DNA from: Amoebophilaceae bacterium
GTDB taxonomy: Bacteria > Bacteroidota > Bacteroidia > Cytophagales > Amoebophilaceae
Assembly (NCBI GenBank): GCA_025455725.1
Contig: JALOLY010000040.1
Span: forward strand, 1,443-9,401
DNA length: 7,959 nt
Reading direction: 5' to 3'
Shown: piece by piece, positions 1 through 7,499 of the stretch
How the letters are laid out: each line of letters starts with the position of its first letter
Numbering within the stretch: the first letter of the stretch is position 1
Notes under the pieces: generated by a model
The model's input: only the letters and a program-made list of their open reading frames with translations
Database searches by the model: none
What the model was told of the DNA's origin: nothing
Program-made: the position numbers and the translations under genes

Positions 1-1937
1 TTGAAGCGGTTGACGTAGGCAATGTTGACATCAAAGTGCGCCAACCTGGCACAGAAAGAGTTGTAGTGCTGTAAAGCCAAGATAGTTGTAGGAACCAACA
101 CGGCTACTTGCTTGCCGTCATTGATGGCCTTAAAGGCAGCTCGGATGGCTACTTCAGTTTTACCAAATCCTACATCGCCACAAACGAGGCGGTCCATAGG
201 GTAGGGCGCCTCCATGTCTTTCTTCACCGCTTTCGTAGCTTCTAACTGGTCGGGCGTGTCTTCGTAAATAAAAGAGGATTCCAATTGAGCTTGCAAAAAG
301 CCGTCTGAACTGAAAGAGAACCCAGGGGCTTGTTTGCGCTTGCCATACAGCTGGATGAGCTCCCTGGCAATACTTTTTATTTTCTCTTTAACTTTTCCTT
401 TTTTCTGGGACCATGCCGATGCCCCTAGCTTCGTGATAGCGGGTACGACGCCCTCTTGGCTAGTGTACTTGGAGATCTTGTGTAAGGACTGAAGGTTGAC
501 ATAAACCAGGTCGTCGTCTTTGTAAAGCAGCCGTATCACTTCTTGGCTCTTGTCGTTGACTTTAACTTTGCTTAACCCTGCAAAACGCCCAATACCATGA
601 TCAATGTGCACCACATAGTCACCTGGTTGCAAAGCTTGCAACGCACGCAGCGTAACGGCCTTGGTCTTAGAATACCGTTTGGGAATCTTGTAGCGATAGT
701 AGCGCTCAAAGATCTGATGGTCGGTATAGCACGCAATACCCACTTGATGGTCTACAAAGCCCTGGTGCAAACCCAGAGACAGTGCTCTGAAATGGACCGT
801 GTCGTCTAACGGTGCTAACAAGCTCCTCAACCGGTCAAACGGGCCAGTTGATTCTGCAGTGATGATGTTATCCAGTCCCTTAGATTGATTTTCGCGCAGG
901 TTTTCTGCCAGTAGCGCAAAGTTTTGGTTAAAGACAAGCTGGGCCGATGCCTCATACTGAAATACCTCATGAGGAGTTCCATAAAAACGTTTGCCAAACT
1001 CGATGGTTACTAGTCTTTGCAAGGATTGGGTCCAACTGGCTGGAGTTTCCCAACACAGTGATGGCGGCGGCAAGACCACTGTAAGTGGCGCTGCAGACTT
1101 CTCTTGGAAAACTTGAGTGGCCTGCGCGTAGCTTTTCTCAATGGCGGTAAGGACAAGTGCACGGTCTTTGATCCAAACGGGTGTGGCAGGACATAAGCAA
1201 TCCAGCAATGACTGGCGTGGCAGCGAGGCAATCTGCGCCTGCAAACTGGGCAAAATGGTTGCTTGTGGAATAGCTTCCAAAGAAAGCTGGTTGGTGGGGT
1301 CAAAAGTGTAGATACTTTCCACCTCACTGCCCCAGAGTACTAGCCGAAAAGGTAACTGGTAAGCGTAAGAAAAGATATCGATGATACCACCACGAACGGC
1401 AAACTGACCTGCTTCGTAGACAAAGTCTACTTTTTCAAACCCTTGCTCCAAGAGCCGTACAATCACAACAGAAGTGGTAAGCCCGTCGCCTGCCTGCACT
1501 GACCATGTATGATCCGAAAGTACTTCCGGATGAACCACTTTCTCAGAAAGCGCTGCCGGGTAGGTCACTATCAGAAGAGCCTGGTGTGTGGGATGGCAGA
1601 TGCGCTGCACCACTTCTGCACGTACCAATTGGTCAGTATGGGCCTCCATAATAGGGGCGTAAGGTACATTGTGAGAGGCAGGATACAGCAGAACCACATC
1701 TGGCCCCAGAAGCGACTGCAAATCGCTATAAAAGTAAGCTGCCTCCTCTTGATCATGCAAAATGAACAACTGCGTAGCCGCCGTACACTTGTAAGTAGCA
1801 GCAGCCAACACAGCGTCCAGGCTGCCGGCAAGACCTTTGAGATGCAGACATCGACCGGCAGCTACACGGAGTCTCTCGACCCATGCACCCACCCAGCCGT
1901 CTTTTTCGTACAGCGCTATGAGCTCTTCAACTTGCAA
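1..1937 (-). CDS. mfd: Mfd, transcription-repair coupling factor (N-terminal ~645 residues; continues past left edge)
   Basis: Mfd is the DNA translocase that pushes stalled RNA polymerase off damaged DNA and recruits UvrA for nucleotide excision repair. The minus-strand frame is open without a stop from 1937 to the left edge. Visible in order: a UvrB-like N-terminal module with VRGGIIDIFSY (about residues 181-191); the RNA-polymerase-interacting domain with GDYVVHIDHGIGRF (about 439-452); a RecG-like Q motif DQLEA (563-567); Walker A GDVGFGKT (587-594); and motif Ia VPTTIL (615-620). The family is usually about 1,100-1,150 residues, so the rest of the translocase and the C-terminal autoinhibitory domain lie outside the window. 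The start chosen is TTG at 1937, giving MQVEELIALYEKD, which begins where family members begin. An in-frame TAG at 1955-1953 blocks any longer N-terminus, and no ATG lies between that stop and the conserved part. The gene is divergent from polA. Identity is near certain; the start is moderately so. Confidence 0.95.
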   Translation of the reverse strand, partial: MQVEELIALYEKDGWVGAWVERLRVAAGRCLHLKGLAGSLDAVLAAATYKCTAATQLFILHDQEEAAYFYSDLQSLLGPDVVLLYPASHNVPYAPIMEAHTDQLVRAEVVQRICHPTHQALLIVTYPAALSEKVVHPEVLSDHTWSVQAGDGLTTSVVIVRLLEQGFEKVDFVYEAGQFAVRGGIIDIFSYAYQLPFRLVLWGSEVESIYTFDPTNQLSLEAIPQATILPSLQAQIASLPRQSLLDCLCPATPVWIKDRALVLTAIEKSYAQATQVFQEKSAAPLTVVLPPPSLCWETPASWTQSLQRLVTIEFGKRFYGTPHEVFQYEASAQLVFNQNFALLAENLRENQSKGLDNIITAESTGPFDRLRSLLAPLDDTVHFRALSLGLHQGFVDHQVGIACYTDHQIFERYYRYKIPKRYSKTKAVTLRALQALQPGDYVVHIDHGIGRFAGLSKVKVNDKSQEVIRLLYKDDDLVYVNLQSLHKISKYTSQEGVVPAITKLGASAWSQKKGKVKEKIKSIARELIQLYGKRKQAPGFSFSSDGFLQAQLESSFIYEDTPDQLEATKAVKKDMEAPYPMDRLVCGDVGFGKTEVAIRAAFKAINDGKQVAVLVPTTILALQHYNSFCARLAHFDVNIAYVNRF

Positions 1938-1952
1938 TATCAGATGGTATCC

Positions 1953-2159
1953 CTATAGTGAACGCCCCAAAAGTATAGAATAAGACGAGATGTATAAAGC
2001 GCGAACATACCGACAGCGTAGAAAGTCTTTCCTAGCATGTTCCGTGATTAGTTCTTCTTGCAAAAGAGTGAAACCTTTGCAGGGTGCATACCCTACACCC
2101 ACTGGATCACAACACAAATGCCAGATCAAAAGGGTGAATGTAGCAAAGACCGCTTTCAA
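1953..2159 (-). CDS. possible 68-residue small protein upstream of mfd (doubtful)
   Basis: This ORF runs from ATG at 2159 to TAG at 1953, in the same frame as mfd and 15 nt before the proposed mfd TTG. I recognise no family. The N-terminus, MKAVFATFTLLIWHLCC, has a lysine followed by about 12 hydrophobic residues and looks like a short signal peptide or membrane anchor, but there is no good lipobox before the cysteines. The rest is a cysteine- and arginine-containing tail without a known motif. A competing 89-residue ORF overlaps it on the plus strand (1990-2259), and at most one is likely real. The candidate mfd -7 element lies inside its 3' end, which argues against it. It could be a chance ORF or an eroded gene. 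Confidence 0.2.
   Translation of the reverse strand: MKAVFATFTLLIWHLCCDPVGVGYAPCKGFTLLQEELITEHARKDFLRCRYVRALYISSYSILLGRSL
1968..1975 (-). promoter_or_regulatory. candidate -7 promoter element for mfd
   Basis: On the minus strand this reads TACTTTTG, an exact match to the Bacteroidota -7 consensus TAnnTTTG. It would place transcription start near 1960 and give a leader of about 25 nt before the TTG at 1937. No good TTTG -33 element lies at the usual spacing. The nearest candidate, TTCG at 2005-2002, is about 26 nt away, which is too far. An 8-mer with two free positions can occur by chance, so this is tentative. Confidence 0.35.
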
Positions 2160-2295
2160 GGCACTCCCCGCTGTGCTAAGCTGTTTTGCATGTTACACAG
2201 CAGCACCAGCTGCTCATGATCTTGATGAACTGCTCACGCTGCATGGATGGCTTGAGTGAAGGGTCTGCTCTACAGGCAACATCAATCTAAATCAT

Positions 2296-5106
2296 ATGCA
2301 TACCCCTAAAAAAAAACTTTTTCTACTCGATGCCATGGCCTTGATATACCGGGCCCACTTTGCTTTCATCAAAAATAAAAGGATCAACTCTAAGGGAATG
2401 GACACTGGCGCTGTGTTAGGCTTTACCAATGCGCTCGTGGAAGTTATTAACAAGGAAGCCCCTACACACCTGGCTGTTGCCTTCGATACACCGGCACCCA
2501 CATTCAGGCATCAAGCCTTTGAGGCCTACAAAGCACACCGAGAAGCCCAACCAGAAGACATTACGTTGGCTATTCCCTACGCTAAAAAGGTTGTTCGTGC
2601 CTTTCAGATACCGGTACTAGAAAAAGAAGGTTACGAAGCAGATGACATTATTGGCACACTGTCAAAACGAGCAGCTCAGGAAGATTTTTTAGTGTACATG
2701 ATGACTCCTGACAAAGATTTTGCCCAGCTAGTAGATGATCATGTCCTACTCTACAAACCCGCCTTCATGGGTAATGGCGTTGCTGTGCTGGATAAAGAAG
2801 AGGTACTGGCCCAGTGGGGAATCAAGCGGGTAGACCAGGTGCGCGATATTCTGGGTCTGCAAGGCGATGCTGTAGACAATATTCCTGGCATTCCTGGTAT
2901 CGGGGCGAAAACAGCTCAGAAACTAGTCCAAATTTTTGGATCTGTAGAAAATCTCATAGCCAACGCTGATAAGTTACAAGGCAAATTGAGAGAAAATGTA
3001 CGTAACTACGGCTCACAAGGCGTACTCTCCAAAGAGCTGGCTACCATCCACACCGATGTACCACTGGCATTTTCACTAGAACAGAGCCACTACCAAGGGC
3101 CCGACGAGGTTCAACTCAAAGCTCTCTTTCGTGAACTAGAGTTTCATAACCTATTACAAAGAATTCTAGGCAAGCCAAAGAGGCCCGGCATACAACAACC
3201 TGACACCTCCCAGACAGCTCTCTTTGAAACACCGCTTGAAGTGCCGCAACAAGCCCCCACTGCAATCAAGGCATCTCCATCTTCCGTGCTTCTGTCTACC
3301 CTAACCACTACACCACACCAATATCACCTCATCGATACACCCGCACTCAGACAGGAGTTAATGCATTATCTGACGCTACAAGCAGAAGTGTGTATCGATA
3401 CAGAAACTACTGGCACCGATCCCCACCAGGCCACACTCCTGGGTCTCGCTTTCGCATACTATCCTGGCGAAGCTTATTATGTGCCGGTACCGACAAACCA
3501 AGAAGCTGCCACACAAATAGTACAAGAATTCAAAGGAGTATTAGAAAGCACGACCATTTGCAAAATTGGACAGAATCTCAAGTACGACATCAGCGTTTTG
3601 AAGCGATATGGTGTTAACATAAGTACGCCAATCTTTGATACCATGCTGGCACACTACCTGCTTTCCCCTGACACACGCCACAACCTGAATACGATGGCTG
3701 AGCAGTACCTGCACTACACCCCGCTTCCTATAGAAAGTTTAATTGGCCCTAAAGGAAAGTCACAAAAGAACATGCAAGCAATCGACACAAACTTAATCAA
3801 AGAATATGCTGGGGAAGATGCCGATGTTACACTGCAGATTTATCAAAAATTAGCCCCAGAAATTGCGGCTCAAGGGCTTACCAAGATGCTCCATGAAGTC
3901 GAATTACCACTTGTCAACGTGCTTGCTGCCATGGAACATACAGGAGTTAAAGTGGATACAGAGGCGCTGAGAACGCTGGCAAAAAGCATGGCAAAAGAAA
4001 CTCAGATCCTCGAACGAGCCATCCACAACTTAGCAGGAGATACTTTCAACATTGCGTCTCCCAAGCAACTGGGCAATATTCTATTCAACAAGTTAAAGCT
4101 TGTCGAAAACCCCAAGAAAACCAAATCTGGTCAATACACCACAGGAGAAGAGGCCTTGCAAGGACTAGCCAAAGAGCATCCCATTGTAGATAAAATCATG
4201 GAATATCGAGAATTGAAGAAGCTAAAATCCACCTACATAGATGCTCTGCCCACCATGATCAGTCCGGTGGATGGCATGATCCATACCTCGTATAACCAGG
4301 CTGTGACTTCCACGGGAAGACTCAGCTCTACCCACCCCAATCTGCAAAATATTCCTATCCGCACAACAAGAGGTAGGGCCATCCGAAAAGCCTTTGTACC
4401 GCGCAACGCCGACCATCTCTTGCTTACTGCCGACTACTCGCAGATAGAATTGCGTATCATGGCCTCGTTTTCCAAAGATTCCACCATGATGGCTGCTTTT
4501 CAGGCTGGCAAAGATATCCACCAAGCCACGGCCAGCCGGTTGTTCAAAGTACCTACAGAGGCTGTAGACAAAGATATGCGCCGCCAAGCCAAGACAGCCA
4601 ATTTTGGCATTATTTACGGCATCTCTGCTTTTGGCCTAGCACAACGACTCAATATCCCCCGCAGCGAAGCTACGGCCCTGATCCAGGCTTACTTTAAAGA
4701 GTTTCCTGCTATTAAAACGTACATGGACACTGTGGTTAAAAAAGCCAGATCGCAAGGATATGTCACTACACTATTAGGCAGAAAGAGGGAACTGAGAGAC
4801 ATCAATTCCAGCAATGCAGGGCTCCGCGGCTTTGCAGAGAGAAATGCCATCAATGCTCCCATTCAAGGTACTGCCGCAGAGATGATTAAACTGGCCATGA
4901 TTCAGATTTATGACTGGATGCTGAAGAAAAAACTCCGCTCTCGTATGGTCTTGCAAGTGCACGATGAGCTGGTATTTGACGCCCCCAAGGAGGAAATCCC
5001 CCTCTTGCAACAGTACATCCCCCAAATGATGCAAGATGCGTTGCCTTTGTCCGTGCCCATCGAAGTAGATGTAAGAATTGGTGCAAATTGGCTGGATGTG
5101 TATTGA
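2296..5106 (+). CDS. polA: DNA polymerase I, full length, three activities
   Basis: Pol I fills excision-repair gaps and removes Okazaki primers. At 936 residues it is the usual full family length. The 5'-nuclease (FEN) domain covers about residues 1-290, with D12, the EADD acidic pair D116/D117, TPDKD, and GDAVDNIPGIPGIG at 190-203 leading into the helix-hairpin-helix. A low-complexity linker spans about 295-340. The 3'-5' proofreading domain follows, with Exo I DTE (D368, E370), Exo II QNLKYD (N427, D431) and Exo III YAGED (Y504, D508), so proofreading looks active, unlike Pol I forms with degenerate exonuclease sites. The polymerase domain has motif A DYSQIELR (713-720), motif B RRQAKTANFGIIYG (762-775) and motif C VHDE (D890). 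ATG at 2296 gives MHTPKKKLFLLDAMALIYRA, placing the first catalytic aspartate at the expected distance from the N-terminus. No Shine-Dalgarno is obvious, which is common in this phylum. It is divergent from mfd. Confidence 0.98.
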   Translation: MHTPKKKLFLLDAMALIYRAHFAFIKNKRINSKGMDTGAVLGFTNALVEVINKEAPTHLAVAFDTPAPTFRHQAFEAYKAHREAQPEDITLAIPYAKKVVRAFQIPVLEKEGYEADDIIGTLSKRAAQEDFLVYMMTPDKDFAQLVDDHVLLYKPAFMGNGVAVLDKEEVLAQWGIKRVDQVRDILGLQGDAVDNIPGIPGIGAKTAQKLVQIFGSVENLIANADKLQGKLRENVRNYGSQGVLSKELATIHTDVPLAFSLEQSHYQGPDEVQLKALFRELEFHNLLQRILGKPKRPGIQQPDTSQTALFETPLEVPQQAPTAIKASPSSVLLSTLTTTPHQYHLIDTPALRQELMHYLTLQAEVCIDTETTGTDPHQATLLGLAFAYYPGEAYYVPVPTNQEAATQIVQEFKGVLESTTICKIGQNLKYDISVLKRYGVNISTPIFDTMLAHYLLSPDTRHNLNTMAEQYLHYTPLPIESLIGPKGKSQKNMQAIDTNLIKEYAGEDADVTLQIYQKLAPEIAAQGLTKMLHEVELPLVNVLAAMEHTGVKVDTEALRTLAKSMAKETQILERAIHNLAGDTFNIASPKQLGNILFNKLKLVENPKKTKSGQYTTGEEALQGLAKEHPIVDKIMEYRELKKLKSTYIDALPTMISPVDGMIHTSYNQAVTSTGRLSSTHPNLQNIPIRTTRGRAIRKAFVPRNADHLLLTADYSQIELRIMASFSKDSTMMAAFQAGKDIHQATASRLFKVPTEAVDKDMRRQAKTANFGIIYGISAFGLAQRLNIPRSEATALIQAYFKEFPAIKTYMDTVVKKARSQGYVTTLLGRKRELRDINSSNAGLRGFAERNAINAPIQGTAAEMIKLAMIQIYDWMLKKKLRSRMVLQVHDELVFDAPKEEIPLLQQYIPQMMQDALPLSVPIEVDVRIGANWLDVY

Positions 5107-5151
5107 GATACATAAAACATCAATACAGTACCCAAACAGAGTCTAGTTAAG

Positions 5152-5174
5152 CTATTTTGTAATTGCTAAAATAG
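5152..5174 (+). terminator. weak AT-rich hairpin after polA
   Basis: CTATTTT at 5152-5158 pairs perfectly with AAAATAG at 5168-5174 around a 9-nt loop, 46 nt after the polA stop. The stem is nearly all A-T and no T-run follows, so it would make a poor intrinsic terminator. Its position between polA and the next gene is the main reason to list it. Confidence 0.2.
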
Positions 5175-5206
5175 TGTCATAGATTGCATGGGTTGGGCTT
5201 ACAGAG

Positions 5207-5815
5207 GTGCGTTCGATCAAATGGCGCTTACGTTCAAGAAAAATTACTCTTCAGGACATCATTGTGTATCAGTCGAACTACAGTCACCATCGTATATACG
5301 CCACGCTAGTATGCCTGCTGACCATGAATCCAGTAGTCCTGGGTAGGCAAGAGTCGCCCGTAGCAGCAACTACGGGTCATATGCATGAGGAACAACCGCA
5401 GATAGGGAATACACCGCCTCCCACGACTATAAACGAGCTAATACTCACTACTGCGCAACAGCGGTGGCTTGACACAACACTCAGGGCAAAAGACTCAAGT
5501 AAGAAGCGTCTCAAAAAATTACTGGCCAATATCGCTCATAAAGAGGAACTCATTCGGGGAGCAGCATGCCAGAAAGCGTACCAGTTACTTACGGAAAACC
5601 CGAGACTAGCCAGGGGAAATATTGTAACCTTGCTGCGAAAGGTGCCTCATCGAGTCAGTGAGGGTAAGGAAGCTAATGAGGCATTGTGGCTGCTCTGTTT
5701 ATTAGTAGCAAGGTATCCTCAATTAGCTCTCCCTACCTCTAGAGTAGTGCTAGACCTGGCAGGCAACAGGAAAGACATAATCAACACAAGGGAACCATCA
5801 GATTTTAGCTGTTGA
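5207..5815 (+). CDS. unrecognised protein, probably exported or anchored, with two HEAT-like helical repeats
   Basis: I do not recognise a family. The longest reading starts at GTG 5207 (202 residues); TAG at 5180 closes the frame upstream. Other possible starts are GTG 5264, ATG 5324 and ATG 5381. The N-terminus is basic (residues 2-12), followed by a hydrophobic stretch at about 30-46 (IYATLVCLLTMNPVVLG) that could be a signal peptide with a long n-region or an anchor, then a Q/P/T-rich linker (48-74). Residues 76-186 look all-helical. Two units align at a 39-residue spacing: AYQLLTENPRLARGNIVTLL (about 124-143) and CLLVARYPQLALPTSRVVLD (about 164-183), sharing a P-x-L-A turn between two helices, as in HEAT/ARM-type solenoids. 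The protein ends soon after the second unit, so it may be a short scaffold or the surviving front of a longer repeat protein. It lies 55 nt before glyS and could be co-transcribed with it. Function is unknown. Confidence 0.6.
   Translation: MRSIKWRLRSRKITLQDIIVYQSNYSHHRIYATLVCLLTMNPVVLGRQESPVAATTGHMHEEQPQIGNTPPPTTINELILTTAQQRWLDTTLRAKDSSKKRLKKLLANIAHKEELIRGAACQKAYQLLTENPRLARGNIVTLLRKVPHRVSEGKEANEALWLLCLLVARYPQLALPTSRVVLDLAGNRKDIINTREPSDFSC
5357..5376 (+). other. perfect 7-bp GC-rich hairpin inside the HEAT-like gene
   Basis: CCCGTAG at 5357-5363 and CTACGGG at 5370-5376 are exact inverted copies around the 6-nt loop CAGCAA. It sits in the part encoding the linker after the hydrophobic segment, and ends 4 nt before ATG 5381, one of the alternative starts. 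No T-run follows, so it is not a classical terminator. It could be chance, or an RNA structure affecting translation of this gene. Confidence 0.4.
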
Positions 5816-5870
5816 GTAATGTAGGCGATGACACAATATCCATTTTCTTCGCTGATGAATCTATTTGACC

Positions 5871-7343
5871 ATGGCCCAAGCAACGACTGCTGCTGACCAC
5901 AGCAACCCACTCCAAGCCATTATTGCCCACGCCAAGGAGTATGGATTTTTGTACCCCTCTAGTGAAATTTATGGCGGTCTACAGGCAGTGTACGATTATG
6001 GTCCTTATGGAGCTGCCCTCAAACGCAACCTACAGGACTTGTGGTGGCGAAGTATGACTCAGCTTCACCAAAACATCGTAGGCATCGATGCAGCCATTTT
6101 CATGCATCCACACACTTGGCAAGCTTCAGGGCATCTAGACAGTTTCAGTGATCCTTTGATTGATAACAAAGACTCCAAAAAACGGTACCGAGTAGATGCA
6201 CTACTTGAAGCCCAAGCAACGGCTTGGGCACAACAAGGCAACGAAGAAGCAGCTGAGGACTTGCTCCAAACTATGCATCACCTGCTTCAAGCCCAAGACC
6301 TCGTCGGGTTGCATCGCCTTATTGTTTCTACAGGCATTCAGTGTCCAGTGGCTAAGACTAGCAACTGGACCGCTGTGAGGCAATTTAACCTCATGTTTGC
6401 TACGCAGGCAGGAGCCCTAGAAGAAAAAGCCGATACCATATACCTGAGGCCAGAAACAGCGCAAGGAATTTTCGTGAACTTCCTAAACGTACAAAAAACA
6501 GCTCGCATGAAGGTGCCTTTTGGCATTGCACAAATCGGGAAATCTTTTCGCAATGAGATCGTCGCTCGACAATTCATTTTCCGTATGCGCGAGTTTGAAC
6601 AAATGGAAATGCAGTTCTTTGTACGACCCGGTACAGAATCTTACTGGTTTGACTACTGGAAAGAACAGCGGTTGAAATGGTACCTAGCTTTAGGTATCCC
6701 CAGCACTCGGCTTAGCTTGCAACCCCACAAGCATTTGGCCCACTACGCCCAGGAGGCCGTAGATATCGAATATGCTTTCCCCTTTGGCCAAAAAGAAGTG
6801 GAAGGTATTCATTCTAGAACAGATTTTGATCTAAGGAACCACGAAACGCACTCCAAAAAGAAACTTCAATACTTTGACCCAGAGATTAACCAAAACTATA
6901 CGCCTTATGTCATTGAGACCTCGCTAGGGTGCGACCGCTTGGTCTTGCTACTCCTGTGTCAGGGACTTGTGCATGAAACAGTGACAGAGAGTGGGCAGCA
7001 AAAGACTAGGACTTATTTGAAACTCCCTCCTGCTCTGGCTCCCATTAAAGTAGCAATCTTGCCCCTTGTCAAGAAGGATGGTCTACCTGAAAAGGCCCAA
7101 AAGCTTGTTGCGGAACTGCGTTTAGCCTTCCCCCTTGCGTACGAAGAAAATCAGTCCATTGGTAAACGATACGCTCGACAAGATTTGATTGGGACTCCTT
7201 ACTGCATTACGGTAGACCATCAAACGCTCACAGATGACACTGTCACACTGAGAGAGCGAGACAGTATGCAACAGCAAAGACTTCCAATCGGAGCAGTAAG
7301 AAATTATCTATTTGAAAAGGTGAATTTACAAACGATCCTATAG
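5871..7343 (+). CDS. glyS: glycyl-tRNA synthetase, alpha2 dimer (eukaryote/archaea-like) class IIa type
   Basis: This enzyme charges tRNA-Gly with glycine in the cytoplasm. The 490-residue single-chain form is the alpha2 type used by Bacteroidota, not the alpha2beta2 form. Visible elements: the N-terminal GFLYPSSEIYGG, YDYGPYG; RQFNLMFATQ; PETAQGIFVNFLNVQ leading into motif 2, FRNEIVARQFIFRMREFEQM (226-245); motif 3 ETSLGCDR (349-356, catalytic-type R356); and the C-terminal anticodon-binding domain with APIKVAILPLVKKDGLPEKA and GTPYCITVDHQTLTDDTVT. ATG at 5871 (MAQATTAADHSNPLQ) is preferred over TTG at 5865, which would add only two residues. A CP-x-C knuckle often seen before the NLMF segment reads CPVAK here (C158, A161), so the second cysteine is missing. 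Motif 3 has GC where G-L/V/I is usual. The frame is intact and it is likely functional. The gene symbol convention varies (glyS or glyQS). Confidence 0.96.
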   Translation: MAQATTAADHSNPLQAIIAHAKEYGFLYPSSEIYGGLQAVYDYGPYGAALKRNLQDLWWRSMTQLHQNIVGIDAAIFMHPHTWQASGHLDSFSDPLIDNKDSKKRYRVDALLEAQATAWAQQGNEEAAEDLLQTMHHLLQAQDLVGLHRLIVSTGIQCPVAKTSNWTAVRQFNLMFATQAGALEEKADTIYLRPETAQGIFVNFLNVQKTARMKVPFGIAQIGKSFRNEIVARQFIFRMREFEQMEMQFFVRPGTESYWFDYWKEQRLKWYLALGIPSTRLSLQPHKHLAHYAQEAVDIEYAFPFGQKEVEGIHSRTDFDLRNHETHSKKKLQYFDPEINQNYTPYVIETSLGCDRLVLLLLCQGLVHETVTESGQQKTRTYLKLPPALAPIKVAILPLVKKDGLPEKAQKLVAELRLAFPLAYEENQSIGKRYARQDLIGTPYCITVDHQTLTDDTVTLRERDSMQQQRLPIGAVRNYLFEKVNLQTIL

Positions 7344-7459
7344 GAGTGTTTGTATCTCCAGTCGCCATGGCCGTTGCGCTTACTTTTTCACTCGACTCTG
7401 GCGCAGCAGCTAAAAACACACGTGTTCTTAGGCTACTTTGAGGGGTGTTTGTAGACTCC
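7342..7459 (+). repeat. imperfect direct repeat flanking an 81-bp segment after glyS
   Basis: AGGAGTGTTTGTATCTCC (7342-7359) and AGGGGTGTTTGTAGACTCC (7441-7459) match at 16 of 18 positions with a one-base indel, 99 bp apart. The first copy begins in the glyS stop codon. The segment between has no recognised content. It could be a small tandem duplication in a decaying spacer or chance similarity. Confidence 0.35.
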
Positions 7460-7499
7460 GAATAAACGAGCGATCCCAGGTCTTGAAGGACTTTACCAC

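Larger units (their letters stand above)
1938..2295. other. divergent mfd/polA intergenic region (358 bp)
   Basis: This spacer separates the divergent starts of mfd and polA and must hold both promoters. A candidate mfd -7 element is at 1968-1975. No TAnnTTTG element was found within about 100 bp before polA. Two overlapping small ORFs occur (minus 1953-2159, plus 1990-2259); neither resembles a known protein. A small perfect hairpin, AGGGT-GCAT-ACCCT, lies at 2081-2094, and a competing GGGTG/CACCC pairing (2082-2086 with 2096-2100) overlaps it. Neither has a T-tract. I saw no tRNA, transposon end or repeat array. Confidence 0.6.

Noticed and set aside
1509..1958. 149-residue plus-strand ORF
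   Set aside because: It lies antisense to the conserved N-terminal domain of Mfd and has no motif of its own; it is a shadow.
2199..2214. AGCAG-CACCAG-CTGCT inverted repeat before polA
   Set aside because: Only a 5-bp stem with no T-run or conserved operator shape; within chance expectation.
1990..2259. 89-residue plus-strand ORF upstream of polA
   Set aside because: No recognisable family or motif, unusual composition, overlaps the slightly more plausible minus-strand ORF; expected by chance in a 358-bp spacer.
4222..4587. 121-residue minus-strand ORF
   Set aside because: Antisense to the polA polymerase motifs A and B region; a shadow.
5153..5159. TATTTTG as a promoter for the HEAT-like gene
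   Set aside because: One base short of TAnnTTTG, no TTG -33 element at the right spacing, and it falls inside the hairpin at 5152-5174.
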